Shown here: positions 1 to 10,240 of the stretch, piece after piece
Position numbering within the stretch: the first letter of the stretch is position 1
How the letters are laid out: each line of letters opens with the position of its first letter
From: Paulinella micropora
Taxonomy: Eukaryota > Cercozoa > Imbricatea > Euglyphida > Paulinellidae
Assembly: GCA_019918135.1 (NCBI GenBank)
Contig: WBZZ01003592.1
Span: 1-26,615 of the forward strand
Length of the DNA: 26,615 nt
Direction of reading: 5' to 3'
The notes under the pieces: model-generated
Told to the model about the DNA's origin: nothing
What the model saw: only the letters and a program-made list of their open reading frames with translations
The model's database searches: none
Program-made: the position numbers and the translations under genes

Positions 1-1
1 T

Positions 2-2641
2 ATCATTCCGGAGCCCGATTGGGAGGCCAAGCCGGTGCCTTTACGGGTGAGGAAAGTCAAACCCGTAAGTAAGGCGACGGATGGAGTGAATGAAATGAAA
101 GCCGGAAAGTCGAAGGCTACTGCTTTTGGTGAGGGACTCATCAAGAGTGGGCTGTCGGATCGTAAAGATTTAAATAACAGTTTTGTTCTTTTGTCTGACT
201 TGAAGGAACGCCTGGAGGCTATTGAGTTGCCGGAACATGCGTTATGCATTACTCAGGTTTACCGTTTGGACCTGGAGAGTGCATGCGATATAGCCAATGA
301 TACGTTGGCTGACATTAATATCGCGGGCGCGGAATTCATAACGGCAAATAGGGCGTGGTTGGATAAAAACATGTTGCCTATGAATGGAAGCATAGAAGGG
401 GTGAATGGAAAAGCGAGGGCGGGGGTTACGGGAACGATGGTCTTGACCAGTGAACTCTACTCCGGTAAGTCCTTTGACATTCAGTTCTATGTCTGTCCGG
501 AATATTCGGGGGGATTGCTGATCGGGTTCAAGCAGCTCAACAGGATGAATACATTAATTGACTGCCGGTCGGGTTTGGTGCACTATGGAATTAGTGATGA
601 TGACGCGGAGGATATGGTGAGGGGGCGGACAGCAGTTCCTCTCTTTCATGCGGATACTTACGCGGTATCGTTCACCAAGCTAGGGGCGACTAAAGGTGAT
701 GACCCACATGCAGTTGCGCGAAGCGCAAGGGTACAGTTGGTTATACCAAAGCCATATCAGCACCCAGCGTTGGACAATTATTACAAGGATTTCCAACCAG
801 AGTACCGCGGGCTTGCGGGAAAGGCTAGGAAAGTTGTTCGACGTTGGGAAAAGGCAACGGTGGAGGACTTAATTCGGGGCCGGTGTATCCAGATTATGGC
901 CTGCACTATGGAAGAACATAACATGGAAGTGGAGGCAGGGATGGATAGGTTCAGGGATGGAAAGAAGGGGCCTTATGTGTTCCTTCAGAACCGATACTAC
1001 TTCCATGCGAAAGCATCACAGGGGAATAGGCCGTTGTTTGAACAGCTAATGGAAGCGCGAGTCTCAACGGGTGGAACGGAGGACGAGATTGTTGATTTTG
1101 TGGGGAACATGTGGGGTGACAAACCTCTTTGTCCACGGAGTTCCGGGGAGACGGCAAAGTTGCTTACGAAATATTTCGAGGGTGACGAACCGTTTTCCAT
1201 GATCTTGCCGTTCCATGAAAAGGCGTTGTGGGCGGATGAGGTTTTGGACCGGATGATGGATCACCCGATCCCGGTGCCATCTAGAAAACAGCATTTGGTG
1301 ATTGCTTGTACACTGGGCACTAGAAAACAGGGGTTGGCATATTGGAACTCACTTAAGGGGTGTGACCTTCAGAAAATACGGGAACTGGCGTTCACGTGCT
1401 TCACAGGGTTTTACACAAAAAGGGCGCCTATCCCGTATGCGTTGATTCTGGACCGAATGGCAAACCTGGGTAAATGGGATGAGTTTTCGGAAGTCAAATA
1501 CCATCAAAAGGAGGTGGAGATGCCCTCCGAGGATGGCCTGGTGGAGGATGCGTGGTCGGACATGGCCGAGGCGCCCGAACTGAGGAGTCGGAAGGACGCC
1601 CAGTCATGGGACGATAGGATGGCTCAGATGCGGGCGGACTGGAAGGGGAGTGAAGAGGATCTTAAGAGCCTTCAGTACGTGATGGCGAAGGAAAAGGAGA
1701 TCTTTGATCCGCCTAGGCCGGGAACGGTCAAGCATTTTGAGGCTCATCTCAGGAAGATTCCTGGGATGAATATCACGCATGCCTCTAGGAGATCTATCCT
1801 AGGCCGTAAGGAGGAGAGCATTGCCCAGGAAAAGGCGGAGGAGCTACAGGTTGATGATTTCACGGAGTTTTCGGACTCCCCGATTTCGTCACATGTACGC
1901 ATGGTTCCGAAGCCGGATGGGGCACTGAGGTTTTGTGTGAATTACTATCGGGCGAACAAGATCATCGAGGGTGAGCGGTATCCGCTGCCTAAGATCGATG
2001 ACTGTATGCGCAAGTTGAAACACGCGAAATTTTACTCGGTGTTGGACCTCAAGAATGGGTTCTGGGAGATCCCGCTCAGTAGGAAGAGCAGGTGGCTTAC
2101 AGCGTTTGTGGTGGGGATGACGCTATACCAATGGAAGGTATTGCCCATGGGTCTGAGGAACTCACCGGGCATATTTCAGGCAGCGATGCAGAAGATGCTC
2201 GGACGCCAGTTTGAGGATGGAAGGGCAGGTTGGTTTATGGAGAAATATGGGCAAAAGGCGGAGGATTACGCTTTCTGTTACATAGATGATATAATCATAT
2301 ACTTCAATACCATGGAGGAACATCTGGCCCACATCCAGGATGTGTTCCGACGGGTGAGAGAGTTTGGTCTCAAGGTGAACTTGGACAAGTGCCAGTTTGC
2401 CACCCGACAGGTTACATACATAGGATATGATATCTCGAACGGGACGGTAGCGATTGCGGCTAAGAAGAGGGATGCTGTGGAAGGCATTAAGCGGCCTCAG
2501 ACGCGGTCGGAGTTGTTCTCCTTCATTGCGCTTGCGCAATATTACAGTCAGTTCTTTCCGCATTGGTCGGATACGGTTAAGACGTTAAGGGAGCTGTACT
2601 TGAAAGGCGATATGCGGGAATGGACGCCTAAACAGGAGTAG
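2..2641 (+). pseudogene. pol: Ty3/gypsy Pol N-terminal part: protease-like domain, long spacer, reverse transcriptase
   Basis: The frame is open from the window edge; residue numbers here count from the GTG at 35. Residues 85-185 have the fold pattern of a retropepsin: an active-site strand at 94-102, a flap-like stretch, and a LLIG strand matching the usual ILG. The expected DSG/DTG reads I-A-G at 96-98, so the catalytic Asp is missing. Residues 190-570 match nothing I recognise and form an unusually long protease-RT spacer. RT begins near 600: VPKPDG at 624-629, first catalytic Asp 671 in LDLKNGFW, and YIDD at 749-752. The frame ends at a TAG (2639-2641) inside a conserved RT/RNase H linker. 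Translation resumes in the same frame, which fits a CAG-to-TAG mutation. RT looks intact; protease probably is not. Confidence 0.9.
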
Positions 2642-3142
2642 ACGTTCGAGTTCATTAAGGAAATGTTGACTCGTGATCCCAAGTTTAACAAGGATTGCAT
2701 CTTGATGATGCCGGATGTGGATAAACAGTATGTGCTGGACACCGATGCGTCTAAGTACGCGGTCGGGGCGGTCCGACAGCAATACGATGATAAGGGGGTC
2801 TTGCGGCCGATCATGTACTTGAGCCGGAAGCTCAATAAGGCGGAACAGAACTACTGTACGAGGCAGAGGGAGGCCTTGGGGGTGGTTTGGTCGTTTATAA
2901 GACTCAGGGAATACTTATGGTGGTCACGGGATCTCGTGGTAAGAACGGACCACCAGAACCTTATGTGGTTGATGACGAACGATTGCACAGGCAGGCTGGC
3001 CAGGTGGCAGGCCTTGCTGTCGTGTTATGAATTCACCGTCAAGTATATTCCTGGCAAGAAGAATATTGTTGCCGACTCTTTGTCCAGGGTCAATACTCAA
3101 CACCGCATGTCTGACTGCGATGCAGCAGATGGACGAGTTTGA
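2642..3142 (+). pseudogene. pol: Ty3/gypsy RNase H domain
   Basis: This continues the RT frame directly after the TAG at 2639-2641. Numbered from the ATG at 2663, the four RNase H acidic residues are visible: D28 in LDTDAS, E70 in QREALG, D96 in RTDHQNL and D138 in VADSLSR. The YIPGKKNIVADSLSR end is the typical gypsy RNase H terminus. The domain degrades the RNA strand of the RNA:DNA hybrid during reverse transcription. After about 3100 the frame loses sense and stops at 3140-3142. The related continuation (MQQMDEFEDLALRKD) is in the +1 frame from 3120, so a small indel lies near 3100-3120. Confidence 0.9.
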
Positions 3143-3640
3143 GGACTTGGCGTTGAGGAAAGATCAAAAGGATATCTAAGACTTGCCGGCGAGCATGATC
3201 TTCTATGCCAATAAGGCTCACCCGGGATCTAGCCGAAAGGAGCCTAGGGTGATGGAGGCAAAGAAGGGGGAATATAGAAGGGTCATGATGTCTCAGTTGG
3301 AGCGGGAGGTTGGCCAAGCAGAGTGCTGCGGGGAGCATTTTGCGGAGGAGGCCGTACAACACATGAAGGAATATGAGGCTGATAAAGCCGCTATTCTGGA
3401 TGAGGATAAGGCGGAGCATGAGTGCTACTGTTGCCAATGGCACGCGGCACCGGCGTCCGAACCTACGTGGAAGACCCGGGCGTGGAAACGGCTCCAGAGC
3501 CGGAGGTGACCTCAATAGAGCCGGTGGGAGCTTCGGGGGGTCGGAGCCGGATTCCAGGCCTCAAGTGGGAATCCAGGTAGAGGACGGTACAGTGCGTATC
3601 GCGTCGGTAGAGGTGGAGACAGTGCCAGAGGGACGATGAA
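3120..3640 (+). pseudogene. Degraded RNase H-integrase connector of the gypsy Pol
   Basis: This stretch links RNase H to integrase and is spread over two frames. The frame from 3120 reads MQQMDEFEDLALRKD, has a TAA at 3177-3179, and continues to 3509 with a charged, partly helical-looking sequence holding a CYCC cluster. A second frame up to 3639 is Pro/Glu/Gly-rich and acidic. I recognise no domain. Typical gypsy elements have a shorter connector here, so part may be lineage-specific. At least two frameshifts separate it from its neighbours, and it is not a stand-alone gene. Confidence 0.6.
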
Positions 3641-4735
3641 CAGTACAAGGACTTGATCCGGTACTTTTTGGTAAAGGACGAGCTGTTGCTGACGGAGAAA
3701 ATCCGGTCACAGCTCAAGACTCTGGCATGGCGGGATGGTCTCCTGTGGTATATGGGCAAGACGGCGGAGACATCCAAGAACCCGGAGAGGTGGGTCTTAT
3801 GGGTCCCAGCCAAACTGAGACAGATGATCTACGTAGCGTCGCACGTAGTCCCGTTGGTTAATCACCCGGGGGTACAGAGGACGCAGTGGATTATCAAAAG
3901 AAGATTCTGGTTGGAAGGGATGGATAAGTTCATAAAGGAAAGGGTCAAGGGCTGCACGACCTGTCAGATGAACAAGAGGCACCCAGTGGAAGGGAAAATC
4001 CCAGTTGGCAAATTTACCTTGCTGGAAAGGCTCTTTGAGTTTCTGCATGTGGACCACGTGGGGCCGTTGCCGCCGGTGGGACCGGCGAAGGATAAGTTCT
4101 TGATGACGGTCATTGATAGGGCGAGCAATTACGTCTGGGCAATACCGGTGCCTGACACAACGGCGGAGACGACAGCCAGGGAGCTGATCGATCGAATCCT
4201 ATGTGTGGTAGGGGTCCCCAAGACGATCTGCTCGGACAGGGGGCCAGCCTTTGATAACGAGCTGATGGAAAGGCTCGCGAAGTTTTACGGGGTTCACTGG
4301 CAGTACGTTACACCGTACAATCCGAGGGTTAATGGCAAGATTGAGCGGGTGCATAGACCGCTCAAGTCGGCTCTAAGGACCTACTACAAGAAGAGTCAGC
4401 TCTTGTGGAGAGAGGTGGTCCCGAGCTTTGTTTTTGCTATGAACGCGATGCCATCGAAGGCTCTTGGAGCGGGGGCGGAATGTAGGTCCCCGCATCAGGT
4501 GGTGTACGGGCAGGAGCCGGTGATGCCCCAACACTTGGTATATCAGGATGGGCCTGGGCTTGTGATGGCCGAGGATGAGCTCTGGGGGGTTCGGATGCGG
4601 GTCTCCATGGAGGCCATGCAAGCGGTTAGACAAGCGAGGCTGGCGGAACAGACTCGTCAGCTGAGCAAAGAACCCTTGGAACAGGACTTGTCTATGGTGA
4701 CGTATAAGCCAGGAGACATCGTCATGTTACACTAA
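3640..4735 (+). pseudogene. pol: Ty3/gypsy integrase (HHCC zinc domain and DD35E core)
   Basis: Numbering is from the TTG at 3653; the frame itself continues from upstream. The zinc-binding domain has H64, H71, C101 and C104 (SHVVPLVNH ... GCTTCQ). The RNase-H-like core has D134 (HVDHVG), D195 (CSDRGPAF) and E231 (NGKIERVHR). Thirty-five residues separate the last two, which is the DD35E spacing. PYNPRVNGKIE is a classic Ty3/gypsy motif. The enzyme joins element cDNA to host DNA. The frame stops at a TAA (4733-4735) in a beta-strand-like segment (PGDIVMLH) and resumes unchanged downstream, so one nonsense mutation separates core and C-terminus. All visible catalytic residues are kept. Confidence 0.93.
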
Positions 4736-5776
4736 CCACAGGTTCCGAAGGGCATATCGTCTAAGATGTTTGTGCACTGGAAGGGGCCTTATCAGGTAGT
4801 GCAACAGACGGGGCCTTTTAACTATCGGATCAGGGGCAGGGGGGAGAACAAGATTGTTAATGTTCGGCGCCTCATCAAGTACGATCCGTTCCTCATGGAA
4901 AACGAGACGCTCCAGGAAGCGCTCGTCAGGAACAAGGGGGAGTTTCAGGACCCTCCTAAGTTAGGGACGGATAAGGAACCCGATGGTGGTAAACCCGGGG
5001 ACGGACAGGGCCAGGGGAAGGGACAGGCACGGAGCTCCGAGGAGGGCACGGGCCCGGTAATCCCTGAAAAGCCCGAAACCGGGGAAAAGGGGTCAGTATC
5101 GAGTCGCAAGCCACCCACGGAGGCGGCTAAGAGAGCGGCGGAGAATGATCTGATCTATTCTGAACCGGGAAGTAGGCCGGGTAAACGTAGAAAAACGGAT
5201 GTGCAGACGGAGCTGGAGGAGCCGGTGGTGCCCTCACGGAGGGAAGTCCAGCACAAGAAATGGAAGGAGGGTAATAAGGTACTGGGAATGACGTGGGTAT
5301 TGGATCAGGTCTATCTGGTCAAGCCCCCAACCAGGTTCGTTACCAAAGGGGATAAGGATGTTCTCTTTGTGATGAAGGTGGTGGGACTGGCTAAGGACTC
5401 GAGAAAGACTCGATCGTCGGAGAGTGCACTTAGGAACCTTCCGCCTATGCTACAGTTTTACCGGTCTTGGGATAAGGATACGGTCGAGAACCGGATGTAC
5501 CGCGAGTATGTCCCGGTATGGTGGGATGCTGCGAATAGGGAAGTATGGGATGCCAAGATAGATCCAGCCACGCGGAGGAGTGACAGGGATCACGAGGCAT
5601 GGACCATATCGGCGTGGCCGAGGGGAGTGCTGGATTGCCCCTTCGAGTTACACGACGGGCACATTCCGCAGAAGGTTTGGGACGTGCTCAAGGGGAGCGG
5701 GGTAGATTTAAGGCTAGTTTGGGGTGCACACGCAGCGGAAACGGTGCGGGGGAAGAAGCACCCAGGCCTGAAGTGA
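4736..5776 (+). pseudogene. Gypsy integrase C-terminus: GPY/F motif plus unusual extension
   Basis: This is the same frame as the integrase after the TAA at 4733-4735. Numbered from the ATG at 4766, residues 4-25 (VHWKGPYQVV ... FNYRI) match the GPY/F module of Ty3/gypsy integrases. A Gly/Glu/Lys-rich linker follows (about 55-155), with a basic KRRK patch near 145. From about 163 to the stop lies a compact segment rich in Trp and hydrophobic residues (TWVLDQVYLV, VWWDAA, WPRGVLDCPFELHDG). I cannot assign it to a family, and I see no clear chromodomain. The frame stays open for 337 codons to a TGA, so this part has not decayed much. The extension may be a targeting or accessory domain; that is inference. 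Confidence 0.75.
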
Positions 5777-5801
5777 GGGGAAGCATCGGGGATGCGACTT
5801 T

Positions 5802-5820
5802 GGGGGGAAGAAGGAACGGA
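5802..5820 (+). other. Candidate polypurine tract of the gypsy element
   Basis: This almost pure purine run (GGGGGGAAGAAGG core) starts 25 bases after the last gypsy stop codon, where a plus-strand primer site is expected. No second LTR is available to confirm that the LTR begins just after it. Confidence 0.4.
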
Positions 5821-7511
5821 ATACGGGTCGGAAGTTGGGCACACATTGACCATAGCGTGTGGGAGATATGTACTGAGGGTCCTACTCAACGTTAAAACTT
5901 TACGGACACAGTACGAGGGAAACTCGGCGAGAGGGCCATCGTCGTTTTAAGGGTTGGACTTTGGGGTTCGGTCAATTCGGACTTCAGGGCCAAGGCAACA
6001 TTCACATTTGACGGATTAGACAGGGTCTGGTTGGTGGTCGGTGAGACTATGGGACTGTGACTTCGGGGAAATCGCGCGCGTAGGGTTGAAGACGTGAGAT
6101 GGTCGAGTGTCAGATTCACGATCTTCGGGCAACAATAAGTCTTGGAACTTAGCCCACATGAAGCACAAGCCTATAATTCGCTCTTGATAAGATTTGATCA
6201 GGGGTCGAGCTAGGGTAGCTCTTGGGGTGGTGGACAGTCGGCTGGGATTCCCCAAAAAGCCATTCCGAATCAAAACGGGCGCTACTGCAGTCCATCCGGC
6301 GACTTGCGAAAACCCACCAGCTCTGTCGCTCCATCAATGTCTCACTTGCTAAGCAAAAGCTGTTCCTTGCCCCCCCCCACCCTTGCTTGAAAAGGGCAAC
6401 CCAACCGCGCTCCCGCGCGACTGTCCCGAAACGAAAGGTTCATCCCGTGCCAACACCAACACGTTTCCGGGCACTGAAACAATGCTGCGAACCCACCAAA
6501 AAGAAAATGGTTCGACACCCCTTCTGAACCAACAAAGGACCGACTGTCCACCCCGGCTGACCTCAACCGACCAGCAAACATGTCCACAGAAAACGAAAGT
6601 CAGACACCTACAAGCCCCAAAACTAGTGCTGGGCTGTGTCCCCCAACCGATTAAACATAAACTGAGAGAAATGCCCCACTACGGGGCTGTGTCCCCTACC
6701 TACCCCAAAAGGTCCAACGTCCGGTGTCTGTTCTTAACCAACTCCCTATGATGCCTATGTGTTGGTACGGAGAGGGGGCGATAGGGTACCAAACCTACCG
6801 CTCCTCCCCCACATGGCAAGCAACGAGTGAACTACACCAAGCTCAGGCCCGCCATCCTCAAAGCAAACCAGCCAACAAAAGATGGGTAAGGGGAAAAGGA
6901 AGGGATGTGAAGAAGGAAAAGAACACGAGGTCCCAACGCCTCACCAACCGACGGCAGACGTTGCTCCTGCCGACAACAAGGTTGCTCCCCCCCTTCACGC
7001 GAAGCTCAGGTCCGACCCATGCGGTAACCACCAACTCTCGCCAGACCATCAGAAGAAAGTGCTCGCACATCACAGTCAAAACAATCAATGAGTAAAAAAC
7101 AAATTCCATGTCATCTTCCAATTGCAACCCAAGGAGAAAGAGGGAAGGAAGAAAAGGAAAGAAGGACTGACGGCATTGGGGTCTGTCAGGAGAGACAGAC
7201 CCACCGATGGTGCAGCGCCATGAGCTCACCAGCTCCTTGCCCAAACGCTGCCCACGCGCAGACCCAAAGCCGCAACCCAAAATGTCGAAGAAAACAAGAC
7301 CGAAGACAAGTCTCAGTGACATACCAAAGCCGAGGAAGGGGGAAAAGTCTCAAAAGTGAACGAGAAAGAATAGACAGCCGTAACAGCAAAGAACGTGCCA
7401 TCAACTAATGTCAAAACCAAGATACTCACGAGAGCATTACAGAATAAAAATTAGCTCACCATCCACCATGATGCCAAGTATGTGTTTGTTTGTGTCAGTG
7501 TCTCAATGAAC
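5821..7511. other. Gene-free stretch between the gypsy coding region and copia element 1
   Basis: No reading frame here resembles a known protein. The open frames are short and Arg/Pro/Ser/Thr-rich on both strands, as expected from skewed composition. The lower part (about 5821-6200) probably holds gypsy 3' LTR/UTR. The upper part, read on the minus strand from 7512 downwards, should hold the 3' LTR of copia element 1. The boundary between them is not visible. A short echo of GGGGCTGTGTCCCC-like sequence occurs near 6632 and 6684. Low-complexity pyrimidine and C-runs occur near 6370 and 6988. Confidence 0.6.
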
Positions 7512-7512
7512 A

Positions 7513-7526
7513 CTCCCCCTCAAACT
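7513..7526 (-). other. Polypurine tract and 3' LTR start of copia element 1
   Basis: On the minus strand this reads AGTTTGAGGGGGAG followed by TGTTCATTGAG. A GAGGGGGAG tract directly before TGTT is the usual junction of a copia element with its 3' LTR. The LTR would run downwards from 7512; its other end is not identifiable. Confidence 0.6.
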
Positions 7527-7880
7527 GATAAGAAATATATAAAGGATGCACACAGAATGGGGCCGGGAGTAAAAGGAACAACTCGCTGACACCACACACA
7601 AACGCTAGCCCACACACCGGACAATCAAAGTCATAACAGCTGCATGAGCACCGCTCAACACATGAAAAATGTCTGCAACATACGTCATCCTTGTTGTCAG
7701 CTAGTTCTACCTTGGACTCTGATGGGAGACCGGAATCTGGACGGTGAATGTCTTTTTCTTCCTGTAATTCCTCATGTTTGTCTAACTCCCCCTCATCTTT
7801 ATGTTCGGGTTCGTCTAACGGCTGTTCTAGCTGGACGGTGTCATTACTCTCCCCCTCATATTCCTCGTCGTCCCATCTAA
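7527..7880 (-). pseudogene. Acidic integrase-RT linker of copia element 1 and deletion scar
   Basis: In the minus-strand frame shifted from the integrase ORF, the sequence reads WDDEEYEGESND, then a run rich in Glu, Asp and Pro down to about 7690. This is what copia elements carry between integrase and RT. After that comes an unrelated Cys- and Leu-rich stretch ending close to the polypurine tract. No RT motif (KARLVA-like, YVDD) and no RNase H motif is present on either strand between here and 5800. I infer an internal deletion with its joint around 7600-7690. Confidence 0.65.
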
Positions 7881-8888
7881 CTTCTCTGGGTGGGTGAGCA
7901 TCCTTGCCAACTCCATTGTGTTAAAGCGTACATTACGCACATTTGTGATGATTTTTCGACCATCCCAAACTCGGTATAGTTCCTTGAATACATAATATCC
8001 AAGTAACATCACACGCTTTCCCCTATAGTTGTCTTTGCCTACCTGCTTTCCTATGTACATTACACCTAAACATCCTATAGGCTTAAGTTGTCGGATAGCT
8101 GGCTTGTAGCCCAGACACAAAGGTGAGGTTCCCTTCCTAGGCCCTGTCGTGGCTGGTAGAATGTTGTGCAATGTTGTGGCTGTGTGTTCCATTTCCGCCC
8201 AAAATTGGGGTGGTAAATTAGCCTCATATCGCATGGCCCGGGCTGGTCCGGCTGTGATGTCGTTGACCTTCTCAGCTATGGCATTGCCATCTTTATCACC
8301 TGGAGCACTAGTCTTCCAAATGAATTGTAGCGGTTTCCACCACTCTATAATCTCAGTTGGGACATCGAACTCGTTGTCGCAAGTGATCTGTCTGACTTTC
8401 TTCCCTGTCTGCCTTTCAAACCATGCTACCGCTTGCTTCAAACAATCTACAAACTCGTTCTTGTAACGTAAATAATAATCTTTGATGTACCCCGAGTAAT
8501 CGTCTGTAACGCAAAATTTATGGTATTGACCGTGAATTGACATTACCGCCCAAGGTCCGGAAGTATCTATGTGCAAAATCTCACAAGGGTAACTCGCTCT
8601 CCTAATTCTATTAACCTTAAATCTGGGTAACACTTTAGCTTTCCCCATCATACAGGCTTCACAAAATCTAACACTATCCTCGCTTCCTGTCAATTTCCTA
8701 CCAATTGCCTTGCCTAATGCATAGGTCTTCGGTAAAGCCTTATGCCCACTGGTAAGCGGGGCGGGAATCCCCAAAGAGAGAGAAAGTGAGAGCAAGCATG
8801 CGAGAGTAAGTGAGAACGAGGAAGCTAGAGGCAGCGTTTTATACGCTATGTATCCTGAGAAAGGTAAGAAGGGTAAGCCCGTTGACAT
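7827..8888 (-). pseudogene. pol: Copia-type integrase of element 1
   Basis: Residues count from the ATG at 8888. A zinc-binding remnant shows H49 and the pair C76/C79 (CEACMMGK); the second His is not clear. The catalytic triad is D108 (HIDTSGPW), D171 (ITCDNEFD) and E206 (GNAIAEKVND), with 34 residues between the last two. The tail (PPQFWAEMEHTATTLHNILP ... TSPLCLGYKP) is the usual copia integrase end. The first 45 residues contain a Leu/Ser-rich stretch from an AG-rich run near 8780-8830 and look frameshifted or inserted. At the C-terminus the frame slips near 7870, away from the acidic linker. The enzyme would insert element cDNA. The core is well kept but isolated from RT. Confidence 0.9.
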
Positions 8889-8900
8889 TTACGGCATACA

Positions 8901-9131
8901 TCAGTACCCCGTCTTATTCTTCTTCTCTTTCACTTTGGGGTTGTAACGCTCGTTTATGTTGAGGGGCTTGTCTTTCTCATTGTCCCAGCGATAGAGCATG
9001 CCAGGCGTAAGTCTCCCCCTCACGATCACGTCACTCTCTTTAATTCTTATGGGGTGCTTTAGGATTAGTAGTTGCCCATTTCGGTGAATGATAGATCTGT
9101 GGTGGTTGTGGTCCATGTTTCCAGTAGACAT
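8901..9131 (-). pseudogene. Pre-integrase segment of copia element 1
   Basis: This short frame links protease to integrase. It includes GRLTPGMLYRWDNEKD, a beta-strand/turn pattern typical of the Gag-pre-integrase stretch of copia polyproteins. It overlaps the end of the protease frame by about 65 bases in a different frame, so an indel lies near 9070-9130. A further frame change is needed to reach the integrase ORF at 8888. The protein sense ends in a Lys-rich run. Confidence 0.6.
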
Positions 9132-9346
9132 AATGTTGACACCCTGTTGTCTAACAGCATATCTTTTTTTACCAAAACTGGCTTTCCTGATCCATCTATT
9201 CTTGTCAACCTCGCTTTCCCCATGTTTCGCACCACACTATCTCCGTTACCGGTGACTAAGCTAACGGGTTCAATCTCTCGGACGTTGTGTAAGATGTGCG
9301 GTGTGCATGCTATATCCCTGGACGATCCGCTGTCTTGAACTATCAT
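9065..9346 (-). pseudogene. Copia-type protease of element 1
   Basis: Starting from the ATG at 9346 the frame reads MIVQDSGSSRDI. This matches the copia aspartic protease active site (D-S-G at residues 5-7), followed by a VTGNGDSVV flap-like stretch and a GKARL strand. The enzyme would cut the Gag-Pol polyprotein as a dimer. The coding sense is lost near residue 75. Its ATG overlaps the TGA of the upstream Gag frame in an ATGA arrangement (9343-9346), described as a finding. Confidence 0.8.
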
Positions 9347-10240
9347 CTTTTCTTGTGTCCTACCAATTCGCTATCGTCTACCATGAGATTGTGATTTTCC
9401 TCTTCTTCCTCCTCACTCCCTTTCCCTTGGGCTTTGTTCTTTCTTCTCTTCTCAAATCTCTCCTCGTACATCCAATCAAGCTCTTCTCGTGCCTCGCAAT
9501 ACGATTTAAAGCTTATGGGAATTCCTGACCTCATCTCCTCGGAGGTTCTGGAGTGTTCTAGGTTCTCCGGGTCAAACTCCTCATCATCCTCCTCCATATC
9601 TGAGTGTCCGTCTATCTCCCGTCTCTTCCTATCAAACTCCCTCTTTCTCGCTGCTGCCTGTTCTGGACTGAAGAACTTGTATGCATCTCCTGAGTGTAAC
9701 TTCCGCAAAAGTGCGTTCAGTGTAGCCCCTCTCGCTTCTACCTCATGCCAAATCTTCATAAGGTGGGGCATCGATCGTACGATGAAAAGAGCAAATTGAT
9801 TGTCGTGGTTCTTAGCTAACTCGAGTATTCCATAGTCTATTATTCCTAACAGCTCTGTGTAAAACTCGTTCTCTTTGCCGTCCGGGTCGTAACACAAACC
9901 CTCTTTCACTACTATCTTTTCTGCTCCCTTCGTTAACGCATATAGCAACCTAGCTATATCCGTCTTCTCAGGTCTTGGATGTCCTTCACTGTGTCTGAAC
10001 TCACACTCCCACTTAGCTCTTTCCTTAGCTTTTGCACTCTGAGTGGTTCTTGCTGCTCGCTTCTCTATAACTGTCTCACTTGTAATTTGTGGTGTGCGTG
10101 CTGCATGCTTCAGAAATACTTCGTTCACAGCCCAAAACACATCTGTCAACAGTCCATCTGCCTCTGCTACTCTCTCTCCTTCCTTCTTTGTCATCATCAC
10201 AACATCCCCCGTTTCATCATCCAAAACACACAGGTTGTTC
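9343..10240 (-). pseudogene. gag: C-terminal Gag region of copia element 1
   Basis: This 290-codon open frame lies directly upstream of protease. The same frame can be followed further up through a TGA near 10250 (FEDFK, stop, ISEQLNN). It is charged and mostly helical-looking: a basic stretch (KAKERAKWECEFRH), a helical middle (LLGIIDYGILELAKNHDNQFALFIVR) and a strongly acidic Asp/Glu segment around residues 205-225. It ends with a second poly-Glu run near residue 270. I know of no domain match. Its position between the zinc-knuckle region and protease makes it part of a Gag polyprotein much longer than the roughly 300-450 residues usual for copia. Confidence 0.6.

Larger units (their letters stand above)
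1..5820 (+). mobile_element. Ty3/gypsy LTR retrotransposon, 5'-truncated by the window edge, degenerate
   Basis: Plus-strand coding segments follow the Ty3/gypsy order protease, reverse transcriptase, RNase H, integrase. Integrase after RT/RNase H separates this order from Ty1/copia. The reading frame is already open at position 2, so Gag and the 5' LTR lie outside the window. Most lesions are single events: stops at 2639-2641, 3177-3179 and 4733-4735, and frame changes near 3100, 3500 and 3640. This suggests a fairly young but dead copy. A purine-rich run at 5802-5820 follows the last coding frame and may be the polypurine tract. I could not define the 3' LTR boundaries. Confidence 0.9.

Noticed and set aside
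6222..7408. Several overlapping ORFs of 60-150 codons
   Set aside because: Biased composition, no known motif, and overlapping open frames on both strands; likely LTR/UTR sequence.
8149..8466. Plus-strand ORF of 105 codons
   Set aside because: Antisense shadow of the copia integrase of element 1.
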